Positions 1-8,720 of a stretch of DNA of 12,502 bases are shown here, piece by piece (positions within the stretch are counted from its first letter, which is position 1; each line of letters opens with the position of its first letter). The DNA comes from Conidiobolus incongruus B7586. Lineage: Eukaryota; Entomophthoromycota; Entomophthoromycetes; Entomophthorales; Conidiobolaceae. Below the pieces are notes generated by a model, which was not told the origin of the DNA, searched no databases, and saw only the letters and a list, made by a program, of their open reading frames with translations. Where the stretch lies: contig JNEM01012699.1 in assembly GCA_000697335.1 (NCBI GenBank), positions 1-12,502 on the forward strand, in the 5' to 3' direction. The translations under genes and the position numbers were made by a program.

Positions 1-650
1 AATAACTATATTAATTTGAGATAAATAAAACTTATTAAAATATAATTAAAATCAAAGGTATTTATATTATATTTTTGTAATTAATAAAGTTTTATTAAGT
101 TTATAATTTTTTATTTAAAAACCATGTATAATATTAAATTAAATTAAAAAATTCCTTTTTTACACTATAATAAATAAATACTTAGTTTATAAGCAAATAT
201 TAATTATTATAATATTTTTTAATAATATATAAATTTTTATCATTATTTAATACTAAATTATATTTGAATTATAAAATATTCTATAATATTTATTTAAATA
301 AAATAACTCCTCATTATGTTATATAATAATTATAAAATATATAAAATTAAAAATATAAAAAATTTATATAAAAAATTATTACAAAGTAATTTTATCAAAT
401 ATATATTAAATTATAACCTATTTAATTATAATTTATATAAAATAATTAGAAAAATTAATTTAAAAAGAAAAATTCTTAAAAACATATTAAAATGATTTAT
501 AAAACTTTAAATTTTAATCCTTAATAAAAAAAATATTTTGAATACTAAAAGCTTATCAAAAATATAATAAAAAATACTAATTTTATATTATTTGTTAATT
601 TCTATGATTTATAAATTTTAAATTTTTTTTAATTTTAAAATTTTGTCATT
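1..650 (+). mobile_element. Decayed mariner transposon, 3' half (cut by the window edge)
   Basis: This is a very old mariner-type DNA transposon relic, recognised by colinear similarity to the better preserved copy at 7196-8340. Window position 1 corresponds to about 7640 of that copy. The first catalytic aspartate position falls at 83-85 (now Asn), the second at 325-327 (Asn), and the third at 424-426 (Asn, in a context matching YSPDLAPCDYW of the family). Thirty-two residues separate the last two, against 34 in the other copy and in the family, so small deletions have accumulated. The segment shared with the other copy around 515-590 (the 'ATCCTTAATAAAA' block followed by 'AAAATATAATAAAAA') is the easiest match to see. 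Many stops interrupt every frame, and no terminal repeat can be placed with confidence. The 3' end is approximate. It is non-autonomous and certainly dead. Confidence 0.62.
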
Positions 651-1138
651 ATAAGATTTATATAATAATAAAGTTGAAATTATGTTATAACCATTTTTAA
701 CATTTTTTATCATATCTATTAAAAAAATTAAATGAATTCATTTTATCTTACTATAAAATTTAAATTGTAATTAATAACTGGTATTCAAAAATATAATTTA
801 AATATTAAAATCTTAAAAGTTAATATATTTAGTTAAAAACATTATTTTAATAATATTAATTTCTTGATTATTATTAACTTAGTATTATCAAATATATTGA
901 AATTAAATATTTTGTTTAAAAGTCACTCAACTCGTGATTTGGATATTATTTGATAGATTCATTTTAATTATTTGTAGCCAATATTATAATAATAATTTCA
1001 CTTAGTCATGTAGTATGTAAATTTTTGCAAACAGAATATTGTTAAAATAAATCATTTACATGTATAGTCATATTTATTATCTAGTGAAACTGGCTAATCA
1101 TGATGAAAATATAATTAATCAAATGGCAAGGGTTTTTC
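651..1138. other. AT-rich intergenic stretch and 3' flank of the acidic-protein gene
   Basis: No open frame or recognisable element is visible. Composition rises slightly from about 920 toward the gene at 1139, which fits a 3' untranslated region on the minus strand. Confidence 0.5.
1073..1078 (-). terminator. Candidate poly(A) signal of the acidic-protein gene
   Basis: TTTATT on the plus strand reads AATAAA on the minus strand, about 60 bases past the stop codon of the gene at 1139-1615. The spacing is normal for a fungal 3' untranslated region, but the hexamer is frequent by chance in DNA this A+T-rich. Confidence 0.35.
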
Positions 1139-1615
1139 CTATTTGGAATCCTTCTTGTATGGTCCCTTTCCTTTGTAATTTTCTTCCTCTTTATATTTGG
1201 GTTTATCATCATAATCGGGACCATGGTAGTTTGAACTAGATTCACTACGTTCGCCAGCTTCGAATTCTACTGATTCTTCGCCATCTGGGCTTTCTTCACC
1301 ACTGTTATCGGGTTCATTACGTTGGATAATTTCTTCTTCTTCTTCTTCTTCTTCTTCTTCTACTTCTACTACTTCTTCTACCACTTCTTCTTCTTCGTCA
1401 ATTTCTTCTTCGAGTTCTTCAATCTCTTCGAAAAGCATATCGGTGGTATCTTCACTCAATGAGTTGAGTGTAATATCTTTGCCATCTCCTTCGCTAAGGT
1501 CAACCAATTTTGAGAGATCCTCTAGATCCAAGTCAAGGTTATCAATTCCAATGGGACGTGCTGGAACTCCCAAAATACCGGCGATAAAAGCTAAGAAGAC
1601 TAATTTGCGCAACAT
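1139..1615 (-). CDS. Small secreted, glutamate-rich, probably disordered protein
   Basis: A 158-residue single-exon gene that I cannot assign to a family. Residues 1-19 look like a signal peptide: Met-Leu-Arg-Lys, then a hydrophobic core (LVFLAFIAGILG), and a likely cleavage after Ala19 in VPA|RP. The mature chain opens with an Asp/Leu-rich amphipathic stretch (24-44). It continues into a strongly acidic Glu block (62-95) that ends in ten consecutive Glu (86-95), then an acidic Ser/Gly/Glu region (100-128). It finishes with a short Tyr/Lys/Pro/Gly tail (130-158). There is no cysteine and no folded domain, so disorder and metal or polycation binding are plausible but unproven. G+C is far above the flanks, which, with the signal peptide, supports real coding. 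The ATG at 1615 is the only Met before the hydrophobic core. The antisense frame at 1443-1655 is a shadow. Confidence 0.8.
   Translation of the reverse strand: MLRKLVFLAFIAGILGVPARPIGIDNLDLDLEDLSKLVDLSEGDGKDITLNSLSEDTTDMLFEEIEELEEEIDEEEEVVEEVVEVEEEEEEEEEEIIQRNEPDNSGEESPDGEESVEFEAGERSESSSNYHGPDYDDKPKYKEEENYKGKGPYKKDSK
1331..1360. repeat. (TTC)10 / (GAA)10 trinucleotide microsatellite inside the coding region
   Basis: Ten uninterrupted TTC units on the plus strand are read as ten GAA codons on the minus strand and give the Glu86-95 run. Interrupted TTC/TAC units continue to about 1430. A pure triplet run can change length by slippage without breaking the frame. Confidence 0.95.
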
Positions 1616-2147
1616 ATTAATTAAATACTTAGAATTTAAAATTAATATTAAATAAATGAATGAATAATTTAATGAATTGATAATTTTAATTATATTATTA
1701 GCTCAATCTATTTATACTAATTTATTTATTTTTTAAGTTGTTTAGATTTACTTAAAGATTTTCAAAATTTTAAACTATCAAAATAATTTAATTAATTGAT
1801 CACTGTTTAAATTGAATCGGAAATTCACAGTAATAAATCCTCATTTTAAGGAATTGAATGGAGTTAGAGAGAAGAAACATATTATTTCTAATGTAATCAA
1901 CTATTTGGTTATTTTTAATGTTGTTTATAATCAATTTTATTAAAAAAAACTATTTTAAATAGATTTTAGTCATTTAATAATTTATTAATATTAATTTATA
2001 TTAAAAAGAAAATAGTATTCTTATTAATTTTGAGATTAATTTAAAATTAATAATTCAATATTTCAATGAATAATTAAAATTATTTATATCTAATTGTAAT
2101 ATATTTTATAAAATAAAGAGTGTCTGAGTGAATAATCCAGATGATAG
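1616..2147. other. 5' flank and promoter region of the acidic-protein gene, then AT-rich DNA
   Basis: Apart from a candidate TATA box nothing is assignable. A slightly higher-GC patch at 1800-1890 could hold upstream regulatory sites, but I see no known motif there. Confidence 0.4.
1708..1716 (-). promoter_or_regulatory. Candidate TATA box of the acidic-protein gene
   Basis: CTATTTATA on the plus strand reads TATAAATAG on the minus strand, about 95 bases upstream of the ATG at 1615. Sequence and spacing suit a TATA element. A chance match is quite possible in this composition. Confidence 0.35.
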
Positions 2148-2203
2148 TAGGTAATTCTAATTCAGTATCGAATTATTGCTAATACGAATAACCTATATTA
2201 GCA
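2148..2203. repeat. Two overlapping, mutually exclusive inverted repeats
   Basis: Hairpin A pairs TAGGTAATTC (2148-2157) with GAATAACCTA (2186-2195) at 9 of 10 positions, and an inner stem TAATTC (2158-2163) / GAATTA (2170-2175) closes on a 6-base loop. Hairpin B pairs TGCTAATA (2177-2184) with TATTAGCA (2196-2203) perfectly. The right arm of A is the loop of B. No tRNA cloverleaf or known RNA fold is recognisable. Confidence 0.5.
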
Positions 2204-2880
2204 TATATATAATTAAAGATATTAATTAGATAGTATAAAGTTCTTTATATATAATAATTTTTAAATTGACATATTTCATCAACATCATACATATCAATCT
2301 ACCTATCTTTATAAACTTTGGAAAATAATAGTTTAAATAACCTTTGATTGCAATAAACATATTTATTTTATTAAAAACATTTCAATAATATATCTATAAT
2401 TATAGTTAATTGATTTATGATCCCAGTAAACTAATCATTATATATTAATAATTAGTTTGTCAAATATCTTTAAATTATTTTACATTATTAAGATTATATA
2501 TGGCATTAGAATATTCGTTTTAAATTATTCTTAAGATAAAGTTCATTCCAAATTATTATTATAAAAATAGATGAAATATTTTATAAATTTATATAAATAG
2601 TATTTAATTCAATATTCCCATTTAATGTATTTTATTATTTTTAATTCACAATTAGTATTTAATTCAAGATTATGGTGATATATTTTAATCGCCTACAAAT
2701 CTCATTATATAAAATATTTGTACGATTTTAACCGAGATGTTCTTTTGTCAAATTTCAATCAAATTTCAGCTATAATAATTTTTTGAGTTGTAGAGAAGAA
2801 TAATAACATTACAGAGAATTATAAAGTACCTATTTGACTATTATTTTAATTATATGATATATCAAAGAATGATTAATATT
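2204..2880. other. AT-rich stretch without a recognisable gene
   Basis: I see no open frame above background, no repeat boundary and no RNA gene here. Confidence 0.5.
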
Positions 2881-3165
2881 GACGGCTGTAACCACTGGAG
2901 GAAATAGGTTTTCAGAGATTAAACGGGGAATCACCAGTGGTAAACAATAGGTTACAACAAAATTAGGGGGGAAATGGGGTTCACCAAATTAGGTGAAAAT
3001 AGCTTACTCTGAAAAAAGTAAATACCCAATACTTTTGGAAAGATGAGATTATTAAGTGATAGGTTCAAGCAGATCATGAAATGAGGTACCTCCATTGCGA
3101 CTTCTTGAATCAGTGTGGTAATCAGAGTTTCTTGCGTGATGGACAAGATTATTACCCATCAGTAT
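2821..3165 (-). other. Higher-GC island, possible remnant of a small gene (strand uncertain)
   Basis: Lines 2881-3180 hold about 38% G+C, reaching 48% at 2881-2940, against far lower values on both sides. This is the contrast shown by the real genes here. On the minus strand an ATG at about 3161 begins a 35-codon frame (MGNNLVHHARNSDYHTDSRS...) ending near 3054. The same frame reopens at about 2988 for roughly 56 codons with a Pro-rich stretch (PHFPPNFVVTYCLPLVIPRL). In another frame 2952-3146 is open for 64 codons but starts with TTG. The plus strand also carries a 30-plus codon open stretch ending at 3174. No family is recognised. It could be a broken gene, a spliced gene with short exons, or a transferred fragment. 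Confidence 0.3.
2891..2941. repeat. Short inverted repeat in the GC island
   Basis: ACCACTGG (2891-2898) and CCAGTGGT (2934-2941) are perfect inverted copies separated by 35 bases. TGTAACC (2887-2893) is likewise inverted at 2950-2956 (GGTTACA). Their significance is unknown. Confidence 0.45.
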
Positions 3166-3580
3166 AATTATAAGGTAATGAATTTAAATTCCTAAATAAA
3201 GTCTAAAATGAAATGTAAATTATTTATTTGGATTTTCAATTCTTATCACTTATCAATTCAAAAAAATATATATTAAAAAAGATCAATAAAAGACTTGATA
3301 TTCAACTATGAAATCATACTTTATATATTTATTTATAATATTAATTTATATCAAATTCACTATTAAATTAAATCTTAAAATAAAATTTATAAAAAAATTA
3401 TAACAATGAATTAATATTAAATTAAGAAATAAATGAATATATAATATTTGAGAATATAATTTTAAGTTAAATTATAATAATAGTCTTTTAAATTGTGTTG
3501 TGTTTTTATAGTAAAAGTTGTAAATAAAGATCTTTGTTAGAAAAGTACTCGTAATACGATTTAGTAAATTATTTATTTAT
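3166..3580. other. AT-rich stretch without a recognisable gene
   Basis: No gene or element is seen. A 12-base string, TTCTTATCACTT, occurs near 3240 and again near 3670; it is too short to define a repeat family. Confidence 0.45.
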
Positions 3581-3828
3581 CCTGCTCTTTAATGTATTGT
3601 GACTGTATGCCTTAAAACCTACTGTTGAGATATTGTAGCAGAATGTTCAAGAAACCTAGATGCTTATTATTCTTATCACTTCAGGATTTAAATAATTCAT
3701 TCAGTGAATGATGTAGGTTTTGGATAAATTCTAATAAGGGAGCTAAAGAGTATCATTTCATTATGGACTAACAATTTCACCATAATGGGGAATAATATGA
3801 ACTTAACTATTGAATCTAGACGAGCAGG
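3581..3828. repeat. 248-bp segment bounded by a 7-bp inverted repeat, with internal inverted repeats
   Basis: CCTGCTC (3581-3587) is inverted as GAGCAGG (3822-3828). Inside lie AAAACCTAC (3614-3622) with GTAGGTTTT (3713-3721), and a tight palindrome TCATTCA-G-TGAATGA (3697-3711). G+C is about 31%, above the flanks. The nesting recalls a MITE-like element, but the outer arms are short and no target duplication is obvious. Confidence 0.25.
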
Positions 3829-3870
3829 TATTTTGAAATACAACAATTGGGAAAATACTTTTAACTTAAT
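3697..3870 (-). other. 57-codon open frame without an initial Met, possible gene remnant
   Basis: From ATT at 3870 to TGA at 3697 the minus strand is open for 57 codons. This is long for a region where chance stops are expected every dozen or so codons. The translation has hydrophobic character (for example DSIVKFILFPIMVKLLV) and could be part of a membrane protein, but I recognise no family. The first Met is about 30 codons in. It overlaps the inverted-repeat segment, so it may equally be fortuitous. Confidence 0.2.
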
Positions 3871-4478
3871 TTATAGTATATCATTTGATTAATAATAATA
3901 TAATTTCTTTAACTATAGGTCAAAATTTATTTTTTTATTTTATTTTAAATTTAATCAAATTAAAATTTTTAAATATTTAATTCAAATAAAATTAATTATT
4001 ATTATAATATAGAGTATATAATTTAAACTTGTTTCTAATTACATTGGTTTATTTGAAAATTGAAATCTATTATTGGCTTTAACACTAATAATAAATTTAT
4101 CAATAAAAAATATTTAATATTTTGAGCGTCAAAATATTGTATCAAAATAAATCAAATACCCTAGTTTAATTTAGAGTTCAAGAATTTAATAACCCACCTT
4201 AAATAACTAATATCTGAAATTATAATTACTTTTAATAAATTGAAACTAAAATTAAAGGATATTTATTTTTAAAGATTATATTAGTGTTAAAATCATTTTT
4301 AATTATTTTGAAAAATAATTATGGAAATGAGGATTATATTCAATGATTAGATTACATCACATTGATTCATTAATTAAATTTAATTAATATATTTTTCATG
4401 ATAAAGAGTTTGATTGAAATATCAATTTATTAATAAGTAAAATCAAATTTTTAATAACAAACTAGAAGATAATTGATA
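3871..4478. other. AT-rich stretch, 3' flank of the eroded trypsin copy
   Basis: Nothing beyond low-complexity A+T-rich DNA is visible. Confidence 0.45.
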
Positions 4479-5238
4479 TCAATTCATCTTATATTGTTGA
4501 GATTTAATACAATCCTTTACACTTGCAATCTTTATGTAAACTCCTGGTTTATTAGCAAGTACAGAATATTTACCAAAGTTTATTATGCCAACTTTAATAT
4601 TACCAAAACCAAATATAAAAAATTTAGGTTTTTTGAATCTCTAAAGCAAGTATCTTGAGTTCCTTCTGGATAACTTGCATAAACATGGGTATTAAAATTG
4701 ATGTATAATATGGAATAATCAATTTGAAAAGTTTGATGATCCAGGTTTGGAATTATTGATATTTTAAATTGACTTTAAAACCATCCCTCATAAGCTTTCC
4801 CTCCCTATCCAATTATTTTAAAACGTTTGTACAATATTACCATATGTTTTATCTTTAATAATTAGATAACATAGGGTTTTAATATTACCCCATATAGTTT
4901 ATATAATAATATTATCTTTAATTTTCATATATTAAAGCTAGAAAGCTATTAACAAATTAATATTTAAAAAGTCATACTATTTATTTCTTTATCAAATTTA
5001 AATAAATATTGAAAATAAATTTTAACCTACCTTTAATCCTCAGACTTATAAATTATATAGTGAGATGTTATTAATATTTTATTAAGAGTGATATATATAC
5101 CATTATATGAGGTTCACTTCAATACCATATAGATTTTATAAATGGATATTTAAGTAGGATTCTAGTTATTTGACTATTAATAATAAACTGTTCAATATCA
5201 ATTTAAGAAATATTTCCTTTAGTTATACTCATACTCAT
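4479..5238 (-). pseudogene. Strongly eroded trypsin-like serine protease pseudogene
   Basis: A near full-length but heavily decayed copy of the trypsin gene at 9533-10294, in the same orientation. Colinear landmarks on the minus strand are a start-like ATG near 5232 or 5238, the SLWY-region block (5120-5155), a relic of the LTAAHC motif with the His codon at 5060-5062, the WGNI block (about 4885-4905), the GWGRES block (about 4788-4822), PEGTQDTC (about 4645-4672), a damaged RDS active-site block, NKPGVYIKIAS (about 4520-4550), and a TGA stop exactly where the intact gene stops (4479-4481). Several frame changes and stops interrupt it, and G+C has fallen close to background. Differences from the intact copy include many transversions, so this is old decay rather than a recent burst. 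A plus-strand open frame at 4473-4658 is only a shadow of it. It makes no functional protease. Confidence 0.85.
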
Positions 5239-6093
5239 TTTAAAAAAATACATATTTGATATTTTATTAATTAAGTATTTATATATAATTCAACTCCAGG
5301 ATATATGATATTTAATAAACAAATTAATTCATTTAAGTTGCAAGTTAGAAAATTGGTAATTAATCCATATATCTAATCTAATTTTACTCAAACTCAAACT
5401 AATAATTTATTTTTATAATTTTTTTTGAATAATTGAGAAAATAATTCAATTTAAAAATATTAATTAATTTATAATTAAAAGTTTTCAAAATTGTGAATCT
5501 GAAAATTTTATTTTTATTAAGAAAATATTAGAATAATTTAATATACACTCTTGATATATCAAATAAAAGTAATTCAAATATATAGTCATATTAAAGTTTT
5601 TTAATATAATATCAAATATATCATAATTCTTATATAATATTAAATTGAATTGAGGATATTTCATAAAAATCAAAATTATATGATAAAATATAAATTATGA
5701 TATTATCAAAATATAATTTTTTTAAAAAAGAATTAAATATTAATTAAAAAAAAGTTTAAATATATATATTGAAAAATTAGGATACTGATGTTAGAATATA
5801 ACATATTTTATTAAATATATATAATAATTAAGCTTATTTCAATTTTTATAAAAATATTTAATAAAAATTAATTGGAGAATAAAATTTTGAAATTAATTTT
5901 ATAATTTTCAATTTCAATTTTTTTGAATTTAAAAATAATGCAAATTTATAAATTTTCATTATAATATATGGATTAGATTAAGAATAATACATATTTTATT
6001 CATGTTTTATTTGAAAAATAATCAGAATATATTTCAAATTTTAAATAATTAGTTATTGTTGGAAAACACAGAATATTAGAACTGTCTTGATAT
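5239..6093. other. AT-rich spacer between the two trypsin pseudogenes
   Basis: No gene is supported. A minus-strand frame of 62 codons at 5485-5673 is Ile/Asn/Tyr/Phe-rich, as expected for chance translation of A+T-rich DNA. Confidence 0.5.
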
Positions 6094-6839
6094 TTATTCT
6101 AATATCCAATCTCTTACTCCTGCAACATTAATATGAATTCCAGGTCTATTTGTGAGTCTGAACTCCTTACCAAAACCTGTTACTCCTACGATAGTCGTTC
6201 CAAATTCTGTATTTATAAATGCATCCCCTCCAGAGCCTGCCAAGCAAGTATCTCGAATACCTTATCGATATCCTGCAAATAGATGCGATTTAGGATCAAT
6301 AAATACATTATTTGAAAGATAATTGTCTTGACAGGTTTTGTAATCTACAATAGTAATTTCAATTTCTCTGAGCCGATTCTGGACTGATCCATTGAAGCTT
6401 TCTCTTCCCCAACCAATTGCTTTGATGTAATTACCAGGAGCATTACCAGCGCTACCATCGTCGAGAGTAGGTTAGTATAGAGCTGTGATATTTCTCCATA
6501 TGGTCCATACTGCAACATCATTCTAATTGTTAGTTTGATTGAATCCTGTATGATATTGAAGAGATATAATACTTGGAAAGTCACACTATTTTCCTCTTGG
6601 TCAGTTTTAAGCAAATTTTGACGACAAACCTTAACTTTCCAATCTTTAATATTACAAATTGTACAATGCGCAGCTGTCAAAACTTTGTTTGGAGAAATGA
6701 TTGTACCTCCACATGTAGGCACTCCTTGATACCATAGAGATACTACAAAGGGATATTTAAATAAAGGTTCCACTATTCGGCCTCCCGCTATACGAACCTG
6801 AATGCCTCTCTTCATAATTGATGCTCACAATAATCTCAT
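6094..6839 (-). pseudogene. Younger trypsin-like serine protease pseudogene
   Basis: The whole length of the 9533-10294 trypsin is represented, from an aligned ATG (6837-6839) to a TAA (6094-6096). Its last residues are about six shorter than the intact protein. The first third is clean: R|IAGG activation-type site, YPFVVSLWY, and LTAAHC with the catalytic His. After FQVL (about 6567) the frame shifts, and the rest reads on in another frame: NDVAVW with the catalytic Asp, LDDG, IGWGRESF, and PGI near the end. About four in-frame stops are present, including one four codons after the aligned ATG. The active-site block reads CLAGSGGD where the family has CxGDSGGP, so Ser195 remains but Gly193, Asp194 and Pro198 are changed. 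The cysteines equivalent to 182 and 220 are both Phe. G+C stays well above the flanks, so loss is recent compared with the copy at 4479. The open frame 6345-6815 is its 5' part running out of frame. Confidence 0.9.
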
Positions 6840-7195
6840 ACTTGAGCTCAAAAATTATTATTTTGATATTGAATCTAGTGGGATTATATGCTATTCTATT
6901 TGATTACATTATCAATTGAACTACATTATTTATTAATACAAACTACATTTTTTAAAATTGCAAGAATGATCAATACTTCAAAATTCCAATTCTAGATTTG
7001 GATAGAATGGATTGAGGACATATTGAGATTTAATTTACATAATAAATTAATTTCAGTTTCAAAATATTACCTTGAATTTGAAATAATGGGAAATTTTTTA
7101 ATTTCTGATTTTTCAAATATATTATTAGTTTGAAATGAATAAGTATATTTAAAGTTAATAAAAAATTATATATTTTTAATATATATATATATAAT
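6840..7195. other. AT-rich spacer, 5' flank of the younger trypsin pseudogene
   Basis: No signal-peptide exon is recognisable upstream of the pseudogene. ACTACATT occurs twice about 20 bases apart near 6921 and 6943. An (AT)n run lies at about 7179-7193. Confidence 0.45.
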
Positions 7196-8340
7196 AATTT
7201 TTTGATTAAAAAATTAACTTTTTAAAATTGATTATTTAATTTAATTATATTTAAACCAAATAATAATTATTAAAAGTCTTTTATTTTAATATTAGTAAAA
7301 CTTAACCATAGGCCCTTTAAAATTATTTAAAATTTATAAGCAACTTTTAATAATAAAGTATTATTTAAATTAACAATTTATTATTAGGCAAATTACTTTA
7401 AAGTTAAGAGAGAAACTATTTAAAACTTATTAAAATTTAAAAGACTAACTTTAACTATTATTCTTTTAATTATTAATAGAGTGAAAAATATATTGAAAAG
7501 AATCTTTTTATTTTAGTTAAAGAATTATCTAAGCACTTTAATATTAATTTTACAAGTATTTTATATATATTAAAGTTTAAACTTAAATTAATAAATAAAA
7601 ATATAAAATAGGTATCTTATAATTTAATTATAACTTAACAAAAAGCTAGAGTAGTTAATATTAAACAAAACTTACTAAAACATTAATAGAAGCTTAAACT
7701 TTTAAAATAAATAATTATAATTGATGAATCTTAGATCCTTATATATAATCCTTTATTAAAACACAAATTAAGATATTAGATTAAGTTAAATTTTCTTTCT
7801 CTATAAGTCTTTTTAAATAAATATTTTATTAATAAGTAAATGTTAATTATTATAATAAATTATAATGGTATATATTATTTTTATTTAGTTTTTGAAGGGA
7901 AATTAATTAATAGTAAACTTTATATTGCTTTTTTAAATAAAAGTATTTTTAATTAGTGTTCTTAATATAATTTGAGAGAATCTATTATTTTGCATAATAA
8001 TTGTAAAATACATAAATCTAAAGCTATAAAAAACTTTCTAATTAAAAATAACTAGAAAAAATTATTATATCTAGTATACTTCTTAGATTATAACTTATAT
8101 GATTATAATTGCTTTAGACAATTAAAAAACTAGCTTATAAAAAAGAAAATCTCTACAAAAAAATTTAATTAGTTTGTAAAATATCAAATTTCAATCCTTA
8201 ATAAAAAGATTGTTTTTTAAGTATAAGATCTTTGTTAAAAATATAATAAAAAGCTATTAATAATAAAAGAAACTATTAAATTTATATTATATATTATATA
8301 TTAAAATATTTATTTATTTTTAATCATAAAAAATTCCTAT
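7196..8340 (+). mobile_element. Decayed mariner (DD34D) DNA transposon
   Basis: A dead mariner element whose transposase outline is still readable in one frame from about 7513 to at least 8150, broken by stops but not by frameshifts. Landmarks: a helix-turn-helix-like VKELSKHFNIN (7513 on), a K[W]V block with QKARVVNIKQNLL, the first catalytic Asp in IIIIDES (7723-7725), MLI...NYNG (about 7840), LINSKLYIAFL, ILHNN with the second Asp position now Asn (7996-7998), and FLDYNLYDYNCF with the third Asp (8101-8103), followed by RQLK and KKKISTKK. Exactly 34 residues separate the second and third positions, the mariner spacing (Tc1 would be DD34E). Expected coding span is about 7258-8293. Possible terminal inverted repeats are AATTTTTTGATTAAAAA (7196-7212) and its near-inverse at 8317-8335. 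The ends are tentative. It has landed between the second and third trypsin copies. Confidence 0.85.
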
Positions 8341-8687
8341 TATTAAAAATACTAAGTAATACAAAAACCACAAAATTGAATTAAATAAATAAATAATTTA
8401 TATAAATCTGAATATAAAATTTGATAATAAATATCAATTTAAATACTATATAGTTAATATTAAGTTATAGCATTTTAATACCTTTTTTAATATTCAAAAT
8501 ATTTTTTAAAAAAAATATCATTTAAATTATATTATATATATAATAAAAATTAAATTTATCAAAAATGATTTAAATAAAAACTTTTATATAAAAATAATAA
8601 GTTATATAGAATTTTTGAATAATATGTTTAATAAATTATAAAAAGTTTTGATAAGATTATATTTTATTTAAAATCCAATGTATTATA

Positions 8688-8720
8688 TATTAGAAAATTG
8701 ATTAAATGTATTTTCTAATA
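8688..8720. repeat. Perfect 11-bp hairpin
   Basis: TATTAGAAAAT (8688-8698) is inverted exactly as ATTTTCTAATA (8710-8720) around an 11-base loop. It is A+T-rich and may be chance. Confidence 0.5.

Noticed and set aside
1443-1655. Plus-strand 70-codon open frame
   Set aside because: It is antisense to the acidic secreted protein, whose signal peptide and composition make it the real gene.
2147-2203. Possible tRNA gene
   Set aside because: Stems and a TTC/CGAAT-like string are present, but no acceptor stem, anticodon arm or proper A and B boxes can be arranged.
4473-4658. Plus-strand 61-codon open frame
   Set aside because: It lies over the 3' end of the eroded trypsin pseudogene and arises from that sequence read backwards.
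5485-5673. Minus-strand 62-codon open frame starting with Met
   Set aside because: Its Ile/Asn/Tyr/Phe-rich translation and background G+C are what chance gives in this DNA; no motif is present.
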